Shown piece by piece: positions 51,686 to 61,496 of a stretch of DNA of 64,000 nucleotides (position 1 is its first letter; every line of letters begins with the position of its first letter). Below the pieces are notes generated by a model. It made no database searches and was not told where the DNA came from. It saw only the letters and a list, made by a program, of their open reading frames with translations. The position numbers and the translations under genes are program-made. The stretch is from UBA6663 sp044226485. GTDB lineage: Bacteria; Chloroflexota; Anaerolineae; Anaerolineales; UBA6663. Where the stretch lies: the NCBI GenBank assembly GCA_044226485.1, contig JBGAGY010000008.1:186001-250000 (forward strand), read 5' to 3'.

Positions 51686-52110
51686 GGTCTCTCCTTGGGA
51701 TGTGCGCGCGCGGCGGATCGGGCCGCGCCTATCCGGCGGAGGATATGCAGGATGTCAGAGGATCACCAGTGGCACTCGTCATCAATCGTGGTGGCATTTG
51801 CAGTGCGGCCTCGCTCCCTCTAGGCATCTCGCGGCATCCATAACCAAAACCTATTCGATCGATCAGCCGCAGCCATCCGTTCGAAGTTTCGACTTGTGTC
51901 CTATTTACCGACGACTTACAGACACCCTCAAGACGCGAGTGTTAGATTGTCGTTTGTGAGCCGGACGCCTGCCTGGGAGACCGCGCGGGCAATCCACTCT
52001 TTCTGATGCGACTGCGGTGTCAGGCGCATCGGAAAGCCGCAGTTACACCAGCCCGTCGGCAGGTCGCGCATGGAAACGCGCGTCCTCCGATCCGACAAAG
52101 GAAGTCAACG
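51686..52110. promoter_or_regulatory. Divergent intergenic region with structured leader before the chemoreceptor gene
   Basis: A 425-bp gap. AT-richer DNA at 51840-51960 probably holds the promoters, with no convincing -35/-10 pair. At 52005-52043 two interleaved complementary pairs occur: GATGCG (52005-52010) with CGCATC (52025-52030), and ACTGCGG (52011-52017) with CCGCAGT (52037-52043). They cannot both form as simple hairpins, so they would make either a pseudoknot or two alternative structures, 68 bases before the chemoreceptor start. Confidence 0.4.
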
Positions 52111-54561
52111 ATGGTTGCATGGTTCTCGAATATGAAGTTCGGCACGAAATTGATGAGCGCGATGATCGGGCTCGCCCTGGTCGTTGGAGTGGGCGTGGGC
52201 GGGCTGGGGTACTACAACCTCGACCAGTTCACGAAGATCATCGCTCAGATCATCGATCAGCGCGTCCCTTCGGTCCGCAACGCCACAGTCGTTGAGCGCT
52301 TTGCGCTGCGCACGATCCAGGACGAGAAGCAGTATCTGTTGTCGGCGACGAACGTCAACATCGACCAGACGGCTTTTCAGACCTCCGCCATGGACAACAT
52401 CACCCAGATCCTGGCGGCGCTCGATGAGCTCGACACTGTCGCATCGACCTACAACGACCAGGTCCTGATCGCCAAATCGGCCGACGTTCGTGAAGTCGTG
52501 CTGCAATATCGCGATCTGTTCAATCAGGCCGTCGCCACCGTCGATGCGAATGCTCAGCTCGAAGACACGATGGTGAAGAAGGGCGAGATCGTCGTCGAGC
52601 AGGCGAAGTCGTACTTTGAGGAGAAACTCAACGCCGACGGCGAGGTCGATCGAACGTCGATCGAGTCCATCGTCGAGATCTGGGATACGGCGCTGCAGGT
52701 GCGCCTTGCGGCGAACAAGTACCTGCGCTCTCGCGACCCGCAACAGTATGCCAAGATCGAGTCGAGCATCAAGCAATTGGCGACCCTGTATGCCGATCTG
52801 GCCGATCGCTCAACCCTGCCGGCGGACCTTGAACGCATCGGCACCGCCCAGACCGCCACAGACGAGTACTACAAGGCGATCCAGGAATGGAAGGCCAACG
52901 ATGACTCGCTGACGGCCATCCTCGACCAGATGGACGAGATCGGCCACTCGGTTCAAGATGCCGCCCTCGCGACAGAGGACGTGGGATGGACGGCGACCGT
53001 CGATCTTGGCACCGTCGCCGAGCAATCTGTCGCTCAAGGGGTGTCGATCACCCTCGCCGCCATTGTGGCCGCGATCGTCGTCAGCGTCGTCATCGCCTTT
53101 GCGTTCTCACGTTCGATCACGAGCCCGCTCAACAGCGTCGCCAAAGCCGCAGCGGGCATCGCCCAGGGCGACCTCGACCAGACCATCGTCGTGGCATCGA
53201 AGGACGAGATCGGCCAGATGGCGGCCGCGTTCCAGCACATGGTGGCTTATCTGCAGGGCATGGCAGCCGCGGCCGGTCGGATCGCTCAAAACGACCTGAC
53301 CCAGGACGTGACACCACAGTCGCAACGTGACCAACTCGGCCTGGCGTTCGCCGCCATGATCGCTCAACTGCGGCTGACGGTGGGGCAGGTGTCCGCAAAC
53401 GCGCTGCGTGTCAGTGCCGCCTCCGGCCAGCTGGCCGCCGCCGCCAACCAGGCCGGACAGGCGACGTCGCAGATCGCCGCGACCGTGCAGCAGGTCGCGC
53501 GCGGCACGGGCCAGCAGACCGAGGCCATCACCAAGACGGCCTCGTCGGTGGAGCAGATGAAGCGCGCCATCGACGGCGTCGCCAAGGGCGCCGAGGAGCA
53601 GGGCGCCGCTGTGACCCGAGCCGCGTCGACGACGGCGCAACTGACGTCGGCCATCCAGCAGGTCACCGGAAATGCCGAAGCCGTCACGCGCGACTCGGCC
53701 GACGCCGCTGCGGCGGCTCGGGCCGGGTCGAAGACGGTCCAGGACACGATCCAGGGCATGAACACCATTCAAGCCAAGGTCGGCATGTCGGCCCAGAAGG
53801 TGCGCGAAATGGGTGAGCGCTCCGACCAGATCGGCACCATCGTCGAGACCATCGAAGACATCGCCTCGCAGACGAATCTGCTCGCGCTCAACGCCGCCAT
53901 CGAGGCCGCCCGAGCCGGCGAGCACGGCAAGGGCTTCGCCGTCGTCGCCGACGAAGTGCGCAAGCTTGCCGAAAGGGCCGCGACCGCCACAAAGGAGATC
54001 GCGGGCCTCATCCGCACCATCCAGCAGACGGTGGCCGACGCCATGCGCGCGATGCAGGAAGGCGGCCAGGAGGTCGAGCAAGGCACTCGCCGCGCCAATG
54101 AGGCCGGGCAGGCGCTCACGGCCATTCTTCAGGCGGCCGAAGCCGTCAATCGTCAGGCCGAAGCCGCTCGTGAGGCGGCCCGCCGGATGGAGCGGCTCTC
54201 CGCCGAGATGGTCAGCGCGACCGACACGGTCAGCGCCGTGGTCGAAGAGAACACGGCCGCCACTGAGGAGATGGCGACCGGCGCGCGCACGGTCATGCAG
54301 TCGATCGAGAACATCGCCTCGGTCAGTGAAGAGAACAGCGCGGCCGTCGAAGAGGTCTCGGCCTCAGCTGAGGAGATGAGCGCGCAGGTCGAAGAGGTGA
54401 CAGCCTCCGCCCAGTCGCTGGCTGAGATGGCCCGTGGCCTCGAGGTGCTCGTCGCCCAGTTCAGGCTGCCCGAAGCTGAAAGGGCGGGATCGCCCGCTCA
54501 GGCCGAGAAGACAGTCCTTCTCGACGTGCAGAAGCTCGTCGCTCAGACGCTGGTCCGCTGA
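52111..54561 (+). CDS. Methyl-accepting chemotaxis protein
   Basis: An 816-residue chemoreceptor. Membrane helix 1 (about 10-35, LMSAMIGLALVVGVGVGGLG), a 275-residue helical extracytoplasmic sensor, helix 2 (about 311-336, ITLAAIVAAIVVSVVIAFAF), HAMP (to about 390), then the long cytoplasmic coiled coil. Its kinase-contact tip reads DIASQTNLLALNAAIEAA and GEHGKGFAVVADEVRKLAER (near 583-615). Ala/Glu/Gln-rich methylation helices flank the tip. The ATG at 52111 has AAGGAAG seven bases upstream; an extension to 52006 has no such site. No cheA or cheW lies nearby. A hairpin terminator follows. Confidence 0.94.
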   Translation: MVAWFSNMKFGTKLMSAMIGLALVVGVGVGGLGYYNLDQFTKIIAQIIDQRVPSVRNATVVERFALRTIQDEKQYLLSATNVNIDQTAFQTSAMDNITQILAALDELDTVASTYNDQVLIAKSADVREVVLQYRDLFNQAVATVDANAQLEDTMVKKGEIVVEQAKSYFEEKLNADGEVDRTSIESIVEIWDTALQVRLAANKYLRSRDPQQYAKIESSIKQLATLYADLADRSTLPADLERIGTAQTATDEYYKAIQEWKANDDSLTAILDQMDEIGHSVQDAALATEDVGWTATVDLGTVAEQSVAQGVSITLAAIVAAIVVSVVIAFAFSRSITSPLNSVAKAAAGIAQGDLDQTIVVASKDEIGQMAAAFQHMVAYLQGMAAAAGRIAQNDLTQDVTPQSQRDQLGLAFAAMIAQLRLTVGQVSANALRVSAASGQLAAAANQAGQATSQIAATVQQVARGTGQQTEAITKTASSVEQMKRAIDGVAKGAEEQGAAVTRAASTTAQLTSAIQQVTGNAEAVTRDSADAAAAARAGSKTVQDTIQGMNTIQAKVGMSAQKVREMGERSDQIGTIVETIEDIASQTNLLALNAAIEAARAGEHGKGFAVVADEVRKLAERAATATKEIAGLIRTIQQTVADAMRAMQEGGQEVEQGTRRANEAGQALTAILQAAEAVNRQAEAAREAARRMERLSAEMVSATDTVSAVVEENTAATEEMATGARTVMQSIENIASVSEENSAAVEEVSASAEEMSAQVEEVTASAQSLAEMARGLEVLVAQFRLPEAERAGSPAQAEKTVLLDVQKLVAQTLVR

Positions 54562-54582
54562 AACCGGGCTGTTTTCGCTGAG

Positions 54583-54613
54583 GAGGCCGGTCGGCAACAC
54601 GCCGACCGGCCTC
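54583..54613 (+). terminator. Terminator after the chemoreceptor gene
   Basis: A 13-bp perfect GC-rich stem GAGGCCGGTCGGC / GCCGACCGGCCTC (54583-54595 with 54601-54613) has a 5-base loop, 21 bp after the stop. It is followed by a modest T-rich run TTGTCGTT. Confidence 0.82.
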
Positions 54614-54750
54614 TTGTCGTTCCGCGCGGGATATGGTGCAGAAACGGTCGGTAAGCTGGTCAGGGTAATACAATTAGCGCGAGACCGGCGCATTGACGGG
54701 TCGACGCCTGCGACGGAGCCAAAGGTTGATATCCACGCCAGGAGGACGCG

Positions 54751-55236
54751 ATGACGAGCCCCTCGGTTCATTCACCCTTCACGCACGCGGGGCCTGTACG
54801 GGCCGGCCAGGATTGCTTCGGCGAAACGCGCGGATTGGGAGTCAGCACGATCACGTTCAAGGTCGTTCCGGCTGATCCATCCGGCCTCATGGTCCTCGAA
54901 AACATCTTTCACGCGCGCGGCGGGCCAGCGCGGCATCTCCATCACAACCAGGACGAGTGGTTTTTCGTGGTCGAAGGGGAATTCGTGCTGGAGATCGGCG
55001 ACGATCGCTTCAGCCTTGGTGCGGGCGACTCGATCATCGGCCCGCGCGGCGTGCCGCATGTCTGGGCGTGTGTGGGAGACGGACGGGGACGAATCCTTGT
55101 CACGTTTTCGCCGGCGGGTCTGATGGAACCCTTCTTCCGCGAGGTCACACGCGCCAATGCGATGCCTCCCCAGGATCCTGCCCTGTGGCGAGCCCATGGA
55201 ATGGAACTGCTCGGTCCGCCGCTGAAGGTGGAGTGA
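54751..55236 (+). CDS. Cupin-domain protein
   Basis: 161 residues forming one cupin barrel. Motif 1 is in GPARHLHHNQDEWFFVVEGE (His, His, Glu metal ligands) and motif 2 in DSIIGPRGVPHVWACVG. The ATG follows AGGAGG by five bases. Many such small cupins bind a metal and a small carbonyl or sugar-like ligand; the function is unknown. It stands alone after the chemoreceptor terminator and converges with the large hybrid kinase gene. Confidence 0.85.
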   Translation: MTSPSVHSPFTHAGPVRAGQDCFGETRGLGVSTITFKVVPADPSGLMVLENIFHARGGPARHLHHNQDEWFFVVEGEFVLEIGDDRFSLGAGDSIIGPRGVPHVWACVGDGRGRILVTFSPAGLMEPFFREVTRANAMPPQDPALWRAHGMELLGPPLKVE

Positions 55237-55280
55237 GATGACACGCCCCCGAGTCGAGCCGGCCGGCCAGGCCGATCATG

Positions 55281-58200
55281 TCATCCCGATCGATGCGAGA
55301 GGGGCAGGGCGTTGCCGGCTGCCGGGCGCGACGTCGACCAGCGTTCGAGTGTCTGCCGCAACGCCTCTCGATTAACCGGCTTGGCCAGATAATCGTCCAT
55401 GCCGGCGGCGAGGCATTGCTCGCGATCGCCCGCCATGGCGTTGGCGGTCATGGCGATGATGAAGGCGTGTGGGGCGGTCGGCTGTTGGTCTTCCCAGGCG
55501 CGGATCGCGCGCGTGGCGGCGAAGCCGTCAAGCACCGGCATCTGACAATCCATCAAGATCACGGCATAGCGATTGGGCTCGGCCGTATAAGCCTGCATGG
55601 CCGCCTGCCCGTCACTCACGACATCGGCAAGGAAGCCGAGCTTTTCGAGTTGAAGCAGCGCGACCTTCTGATTGATCGCATTGTCCTCGGCCAGTAGCAC
55701 TCGCCCGCCCACTGCCTCGCAGTTCGATGCCTCAACCCTGACGTTCTCGATCGGCGACCTATCGGAGCGACGGCCGGGTCGAGCAAAGGCAAGACGCTCG
55801 ACCAGCGCGCTCCGCTTCAAGGGCCGAGTCAGGGCGTTCGCCGCCAGCACGGGATCGACCGGCATGTCCGATACCACGATCCGCTGCACGCGTTCGAGAT
55901 CGGGATCGTGAACCAGCTTCTCGAGCAGGTGTTGGACGCCTGGGTCGTTCTGCCACAGACCAAGGATGATCGCGTCAATCTTGCGCGGACCGAGGCGCAG
56001 GGCCGACAGAGCCGTCGCCGGATCCGCGATGGCCTGGCAGTCGCACCCGGCGGCTTCCGCATACGCGACAAAGGTCTCGCGCATGAATGCGTCGGGCTCC
56101 ACCACCATCACCCGTCCGCCGCGCGTGACGGGTTCTTCCGAATGCGAGGCAGCCTCGAGCGCGATCGAAACGGTGACCGTGGTGCCGACGCCGGGTTTGC
56201 TCTCGAGGCTGATCTGGCCTTCCATGATCTCGAGCAGGCGCTTGACGATGGCGAGACCCAGGCCCGTGCCGCCGAAGCGCCGGGTCGTTCCACTCTCGGC
56301 CTGTTCAAAGGGCTGGAACAACCGCTTGAGCGCGTCAGGCGCGATGCCGATCCCGGTGTCGCGCACCACGAGCCGCAGAGGCACATGGCCCGGCATCGGT
56401 GTGGCATCGGGGTCAAGCGTCGCCAGCACGTGGACGTCGCCGCCTAGCGTGAACTTGACGGCATTGCTCAACAGGTTGAGCAGGATCTGTCGCAGGCGTC
56501 CCGAGTCGCCGATCAGCACTTCGTGCACGGCGGGGTCGATGCGGCAGGCCAGTCGGATGCCCTTCTGGCGCGCGCGTGTGGCCATGAGATCGACGGCGCT
56601 CTCGACGACATTCGTGATGGAGAATTCGTGAAGGTCAAGCTCGAGTCGTCCGGCCTCGATCTTCGAAAAGTCGAGGATGCCGTTGATGATGTCGAGCAGA
56701 GCCTGGCCCGAGTCGATCATCAACTGCACGGAGCCGCGCTGCTCGTCGGGGAGCGAAGCGTCAAGCAGGAGTTCGGCCAACCCCACGATCGCGTTCATCG
56801 GGGTCCGGATCTCGTGGCTCATGTTTGCGAGGAAGTCGCTCTTGGCGCGGTTCGCGGCCTGAGCTTCGCGCGCCAGTTCGCGCGCCGTCGCCAGAGCCTG
56901 CTCGAGCTCGAGGTTCGACTGCGACAGGGCCTGCTCCATGGCCTTGCGTTCGGTCAGGTCCGTGAACACACCGACCGTGCCGATCAGAACCCCGTCTTGA
57001 ACGCGCGGCGTCAGAGTGGTCAGCAGGTCGGCGGCCTGTCCATCGGCGCTGACATAGCGGACCTCGCTGGTGCGGCCGGCCGTGCCCTCTTTCTGGTGTT
57101 CGAGCGGCGCGATGGCTTCGACCCTGAGCGCCCAAGGATTGCGGATTCCGAGCATCGCGGCGCCGGCGGGATTGACGAAGACACAGGCGCCGTCGGGTTC
57201 GAACACCGCAACGCCCTGGCCAAGGGTGCTGAGGACCAGTTGGGCGAAGTCGCGCTCGGCCCTGACCTCGGTCTGCAGCGTTTTGTTGGCCGTGACGTCT
57301 TCGATCACGCCGACCACCTGCTTCACTGAGCCGTTCGCGTCTCGTTCGAAGACGAGGTCGCGCTGCTGCATCCAGTGCCAGTTGCCTGCGGCATCTCGAA
57401 GGCGGTATTCGCTTTCGAGGATCTGGCCGTCTTCGAGTTGGAATGTGTCGACGATGCGCTGCCGGAAGCCCGCCAAGTCGTCGGGATGCAGGCAAGCCAG
57501 CATCAACTCGGTCCAGCCACCCTCGCCGATTTGACCGGCCGTGTAGCCCAGCATCTCGTACCAGCGTCGGTTGGCATACACGAGGCCGCCCTCGCCCTGC
57601 ATGTTCCGGTAATCCATCACGTACAGGATGCTTGGCACAGCCTGAGCCACACGGCTGAACAGGCGCTGGCTGGCCGCCAGATCTTCTTGAGCCTGGCGGG
57701 CGACGTGGATGTCGTCCATCACGCCGATGATCTGGGTGGGGCGGCCGCCCGGTTCGCGGTGAAAGACTGACATCCTCGACTGGAACCAATGCCACGATCC
57801 GTCAGGCGCTTGAAGCCTGAACTCCTCCTCGAGGATGTCGCCGTCCTTCAGCCGCCCGAGATGCGTCGACCGCTCGCGCCAGGTGTCGAAGTCATCGGGG
57901 TGCATCTTGGAGTAGATGAACGCCGGCGACGTCCGCAGACCAGGCGGCAGATCGCCCTCGGCGTACCCGAGCAGGTCAGGCAGATATCGATTGACGTAGG
58001 CGAACTCGTTCTGGCGAGTGACCGTATCGATGTTGACGACGTACACGCAGCTGGGCATCGCCTCGGCCATCCGGCTGAGCAGCCGTTGGCTTTCGGCGAG
58101 CGCTTGCTCGGCCTGGCGGGCGTCGGTCACGTCGTCCCATACCGTCAGCAGCTGCGATGCCTGGCCCAGTTCGTCGCGCTTGAACACGCGGAAGCCGAAC

Positions 58201-61200
58201 TGGATGTGCCTCCACCCCCGCGTCGTGTCCATGACGCGAAGGCTCGTACTAATCGTGTCGTCATCCGCCAGTGTCCAAATGCGATCGAACACGGAGTCGA
58301 GTTCAGCCCGATCGTCCGGATGGATCTGCTGCCGCAGCGTCTCTTTGGGCGACAGCATCGGGTCGGAGGCGAAAAGGGCTTGCGGGGTGGCTTCAGGCCG
58401 ATTCGCGTATAGGATCCGGCCGCTCGCGGCATCCGACACGTGCACATTGCTGGGGATTGCGGCAGCGAGTTGAGAGATGAAGCGCTGGCTCTCTTCCAGC
58501 TCGAATTGAGCGCGTTTTCGTTCGGTGATGTCCCGGATCTGACCGATGTACTCGATGACCTTGCCATTCGGGTCGAGAATCGGCTGCGCTGTGTCCGCCA
58601 GCCAGACCTCAACGCCATCAAGGCGGGTGTACCGGTATTCAAGCGACGGAGCGCGGATCACCTGGCCGTCGACCTGCGTCCAGATCGTCGCATGATCGTC
58701 CGGGTGGATGCGGGAAGCCCACAGGCGCGGATCGGCCACGATATCGGCGGCCGTGAGGCCGCTCAACTCTTCGATGTTCTCCGTCATGAAGTGACAGACC
58801 ACGGCATCGCCGAGCTGCGCTGGAACGCTGACCAGGTAGGTCGCTAACGGGCTGTTGGCGATGATGTGGTGAAGACGCGCTTCAGCCTGGCGCATCGCTT
58901 CGAGCGCGTTCTGTTGTGCCGTGACATCCAGGTTCTGGCCGACGACAGACACGATTCGGCCATCGGCATCACGAAGCGCGCTGAGTGTGTATTGGACCCA
59001 GATCTCGTGACCATCTTTGCCGTGGTGGAAGCGATACTGATGGACGAACGGCGCGTCGTCGCTGGATGGCTCGAGCGCGAACTGCCTGGTCTTGGCGATC
59101 GCCTCAGCGCGATCGTCGGGATGGACGTGCTCGATCCAATCGGCGGCTCCGCTGGCCAAGTCGGCTGCCGACAGGCCGAACAGAGCTCCGACGTTGGGTG
59201 AGTTGTACTGGTAGCGGAGCCCATCGACGCACTCGGCGTCGGGCACAGCCCGGAAGGTCGCGGCCGGGCTGTGGCTCAGGATCTCCTCGATTTGGCGCCG
59301 ACTGTCATGCAACTCCTGCTCGGCCAACTTGCGAGCCGTGACGTCGACGCTCTGGCCGAACATCTCGATCGGCAGGCCGTCGCCGGAGCGGATGATGCGC
59401 AGGTTGTTCTGAAGCCAGATCTCGTGACCGGCTTTGTGTTTGAAACGGTAGTCGAAGGTCAGTGGCTGGCTGCCAGCCGATGAGTCCCTCGCCAGCCCGC
59501 GCAGAATCTCGATCGAAAGGGCCTCATCGTCAGAAGGCAGGCGGCTCAGCCACAGGCGCGGGTCGGCCGCGAGTTCCTCGACGGTGAAACCGACCACGTC
59601 CACGGTATTGGCGCTGTAGAAGACAAACTGCCAGCCTTCGGGCGAGCCGAGATCGGGCCGCGCGCGAAACAGAATGGCCGGGCTCTGGCGCACACTCTCG
59701 TCCTGGATGCGGCGGCTCTCGGCCAGCGCGAGGTCGGCGGCCTTGCGGTCGCTGATGTCGACGGTCTGGCCGAACAACTCGACGATCTCGCCAGTTTCGT
59801 CGTACACGAGCCACCAGGTGGCCTCCATCGCGATCACGCGGCCGTCTTTGCGTTTGTACCCGAACTCGCAGGTGACGAGTCCCGTGCGTGCCCGTTCGAC
59901 CAACACCGTCCGCCGCACCAATTCGACAACGCGCTGGCGATCCTCCTCGACGATCTCGCTCAACCACAGCGCAGGGTCGGCGCGCATCTCGGCTGACGTG
60001 TAGCCCAGCACTTCGGCGGTATTGGCGCTGAACGTGGTGATGAGCCACCCGTCAGCGTTGTCCGGATCGGCCACCGCGCGGTACAGCAGGGCAGGCGAAT
60101 GACGCACGACCTCGTCGAGCTGCCGCCGATTCTCGGCCAGTTCAGCTTCAACCTGACGCCGGTCCCCGATATCGAGGCTCTGGCCGAACATCTCGATCGG
60201 TTTGCCGTCGGCGTCAACCACGACCCGCAGCGTGTCTTGCAGCCAGATGAAGTGACCGTCGCGATGTTGAAACCGGTATTCGTAGGTGACAGGGCCGCTG
60301 CGACCCGCCAGCTGAGATGCGCGCCTGGCTTCAGCAGCGATCCGCTCTCGATCTTCGGGGTGGATGCGGGCGAACCACAGATCGCGATCCTGCTGCATAT
60401 CGCTGGGTGTGTACCCGATCACGTCCACGATATTGGCGCTGTTGAAGGTGAAGAGCCAGCCGTGCTCGACTGTCGGATCGGGCGTGGCGCGGAAGAGGAC
60501 GGCCGGGCTGTTGCGCACGACCTCGGTCAATTGGCGTTCGCGCTCCGCCAACTCATCGGCGATCTGATGCTGGCGGGTGATGTCGATGACGTGGCCGATG
60601 ATCTCGACCGTGCCACCCTTTTCATCGGTCAGGACGCGGCACGAGTCCCACAACCAGAGCACCCGACCATCGGGCGTGACAAGTCGATAGGTGATTTTGG
60701 CTTCGCCAAAGATCTTGAGTTGATAGCGCCAGGCTTGAGCTTCGGCCGACGTCACTCGTCCAGCCAGGCCCACGTCCTGATCCGTGAGCATCGCCTGGAG
60801 GGGATCGAGACCCAGCAGATCGCGCGCGTTTTCGCCGACGAACGTCAAGCGATAGTGCTCGGGAGCATCGCTCGTCGGGGCAAGGCCATACACGATCGCC
60901 GGGTTCCGATCCAGGATCTGGCGGAAGCGTTGGCTGGCGCGCTGCTCGCGTTCCGCGCTTTCGCGATAGCCGATCACGGCCCGGGAGAAGACTTCACTCA
61001 GCGCGAGAAGGATGGCGGTCAGCAGGAGATGGTAAATCCCGACCGTGAGGAGATCGGTCCCCAAGGCCATCGTCGCCATCACCAGAAAAACGTTCGTCAG
61101 AGCGATGGCAGTGAACTGGACCCAACGTGAGTACCAGAGGGCCGCGAGACCCACTCCACCAACCAACAAGACAGCGCTCAGGGCCAGATCGCGGTGGTAG

Positions 61201-61286
61201 ATGACCAGGGCATTGTCGGCAATGCCCACCAGGGCGAAGAGCGCCAGGAATGCGATCGGCGAGATGGGAGAACCCTTGCGCGACAT
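55281..61286 (-). CDS. Giant hybrid sensor histidine kinase with about ten PAS domains
   Basis: 2001 residues. Four membrane helices (about 10-100) have almost no extracytoplasmic loop. About ten PAS or PAS-like repeats of some 130 residues follow (about 120-1440), most opening with variants of VVRNSPAVLFRATPD and closing with DVTARK or DITERK. The kinase core starts near 1477 with FLANMSHEIRTPMNAIVG (His1491), followed by LLNLLSNAVKFT, VRDTGIGIAP and GGTGLGLAIV. Receiver 1 (about 1725-1835, VMVVEPDAFMRE, AIILGLWQND) lacks the phospho-acceptor. Receiver 2 (about 1862-1985) is complete, with Asp1913 in ILMDCQMP and Lys1969. It is divergent from the sugar-binding lipoprotein gene at 61756. The signal is unknown. 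Confidence 0.92.
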   Translation of the reverse strand: MSRKGSPISPIAFLALFALVGIADNALVIYHRDLALSAVLLVGGVGLAALWYSRWVQFTAIALTNVFLVMATMALGTDLLTVGIYHLLLTAILLALSEVFSRAVIGYRESAEREQRASQRFRQILDRNPAIVYGLAPTSDAPEHYRLTFVGENARDLLGLDPLQAMLTDQDVGLAGRVTSAEAQAWRYQLKIFGEAKITYRLVTPDGRVLWLWDSCRVLTDEKGGTVEIIGHVIDITRQHQIADELAERERQLTEVVRNSPAVLFRATPDPTVEHGWLFTFNSANIVDVIGYTPSDMQQDRDLWFARIHPEDRERIAAEARRASQLAGRSGPVTYEYRFQHRDGHFIWLQDTLRVVVDADGKPIEMFGQSLDIGDRRQVEAELAENRRQLDEVVRHSPALLYRAVADPDNADGWLITTFSANTAEVLGYTSAEMRADPALWLSEIVEEDRQRVVELVRRTVLVERARTGLVTCEFGYKRKDGRVIAMEATWWLVYDETGEIVELFGQTVDISDRKAADLALAESRRIQDESVRQSPAILFRARPDLGSPEGWQFVFYSANTVDVVGFTVEELAADPRLWLSRLPSDDEALSIEILRGLARDSSAGSQPLTFDYRFKHKAGHEIWLQNNLRIIRSGDGLPIEMFGQSVDVTARKLAEQELHDSRRQIEEILSHSPAATFRAVPDAECVDGLRYQYNSPNVGALFGLSAADLASGAADWIEHVHPDDRAEAIAKTRQFALEPSSDDAPFVHQYRFHHGKDGHEIWVQYTLSALRDADGRIVSVVGQNLDVTAQQNALEAMRQAEARLHHIIANSPLATYLVSVPAQLGDAVVCHFMTENIEELSGLTAADIVADPRLWASRIHPDDHATIWTQVDGQVIRAPSLEYRYTRLDGVEVWLADTAQPILDPNGKVIEYIGQIRDITERKRAQFELEESQRFISQLAAAIPSNVHVSDAASGRILYANRPEATPQALFASDPMLSPKETLRQQIHPDDRAELDSVFDRIWTLADDDTISTSLRVMDTTRGWRHIQFGFRVFKRDELGQASQLLTVWDDVTDARQAEQALAESQRLLSRMAEAMPSCVYVVNIDTVTRQNEFAYVNRYLPDLLGYAEGDLPPGLRTSPAFIYSKMHPDDFDTWRERSTHLGRLKDGDILEEEFRLQAPDGSWHWFQSRMSVFHREPGGRPTQIIGVMDDIHVARQAQEDLAASQRLFSRVAQAVPSILYVMDYRNMQGEGGLVYANRRWYEMLGYTAGQIGEGGWTELMLACLHPDDLAGFRQRIVDTFQLEDGQILESEYRLRDAAGNWHWMQQRDLVFERDANGSVKQVVGVIEDVTANKTLQTEVRAERDFAQLVLSTLGQGVAVFEPDGACVFVNPAGAAMLGIRNPWALRVEAIAPLEHQKEGTAGRTSEVRYVSADGQAADLLTTLTPRVQDGVLIGTVGVFTDLTERKAMEQALSQSNLELEQALATARELAREAQAANRAKSDFLANMSHEIRTPMNAIVGLAELLLDASLPDEQRGSVQLMIDSGQALLDIINGILDFSKIEAGRLELDLHEFSITNVVESAVDLMATRARQKGIRLACRIDPAVHEVLIGDSGRLRQILLNLLSNAVKFTLGGDVHVLATLDPDATPMPGHVPLRLVVRDTGIGIAPDALKRLFQPFEQAESGTTRRFGGTGLGLAIVKRLLEIMEGQISLESKPGVGTTVTVSIALEAASHSEEPVTRGGRVMVVEPDAFMRETFVAYAEAAGCDCQAIADPATALSALRLGPRKIDAIILGLWQNDPGVQHLLEKLVHDPDLERVQRIVVSDMPVDPVLAANALTRPLKRSALVERLAFARPGRRSDRSPIENVRVEASNCEAVGGRVLLAEDNAINQKVALLQLEKLGFLADVVSDGQAAMQAYTAEPNRYAVILMDCQMPVLDGFAATRAIRAWEDQQPTAPHAFIIAMTANAMAGDREQCLAAGMDDYLAKPVNREALRQTLERWSTSRPAAGNALPLSHRSG

Positions 61287-61449
61287 TGGACGTGACGACT
61301 GCCAGCCGTTGGGAGCAACGGCTCGTTTCCGGTCGAGGAAAGCATCCGTGCTCCGCTAACTCGAACCAAACCTGCTTCATTGTAAGAGCCGAGCGCGTGC
61401 CTCGTCCTGAAACCTACATAAAACCTGCCACAAAGTATTGGGGGGGGCC

Positions 61450-61496
61450 AGAACTCCCCACATGGTGTTGACAACCGGGGGGGAGTTCTATATGCT
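61450..61496 (+). promoter_or_regulatory. Sigma-70-type promoter with flanking palindrome
   Basis: TTGACA at 61468-61473 and TATGCT at 61491-61496 are separated by exactly 17 bp. A 10-bp inverted repeat AGAACTCCCC (61450-61459) / GGGGAGTTCT (61480-61489) flanks the -35 box with a 20-bp interval; its right arm lies in the spacer, so a bound regulator would block polymerase. Runs of eight and seven G at 61440-61447 and 61477-61483 are notable. The downstream gene starts at 61756. Confidence 0.72.

Noticed and set aside
52021..52060. c-di-GMP (GEMM) riboswitch before the chemoreceptor
   Set aside because: GGAAAGCC resembles part of the motif, but the paired elements and conserved flanks do not line up; kept only as an unassigned structure.
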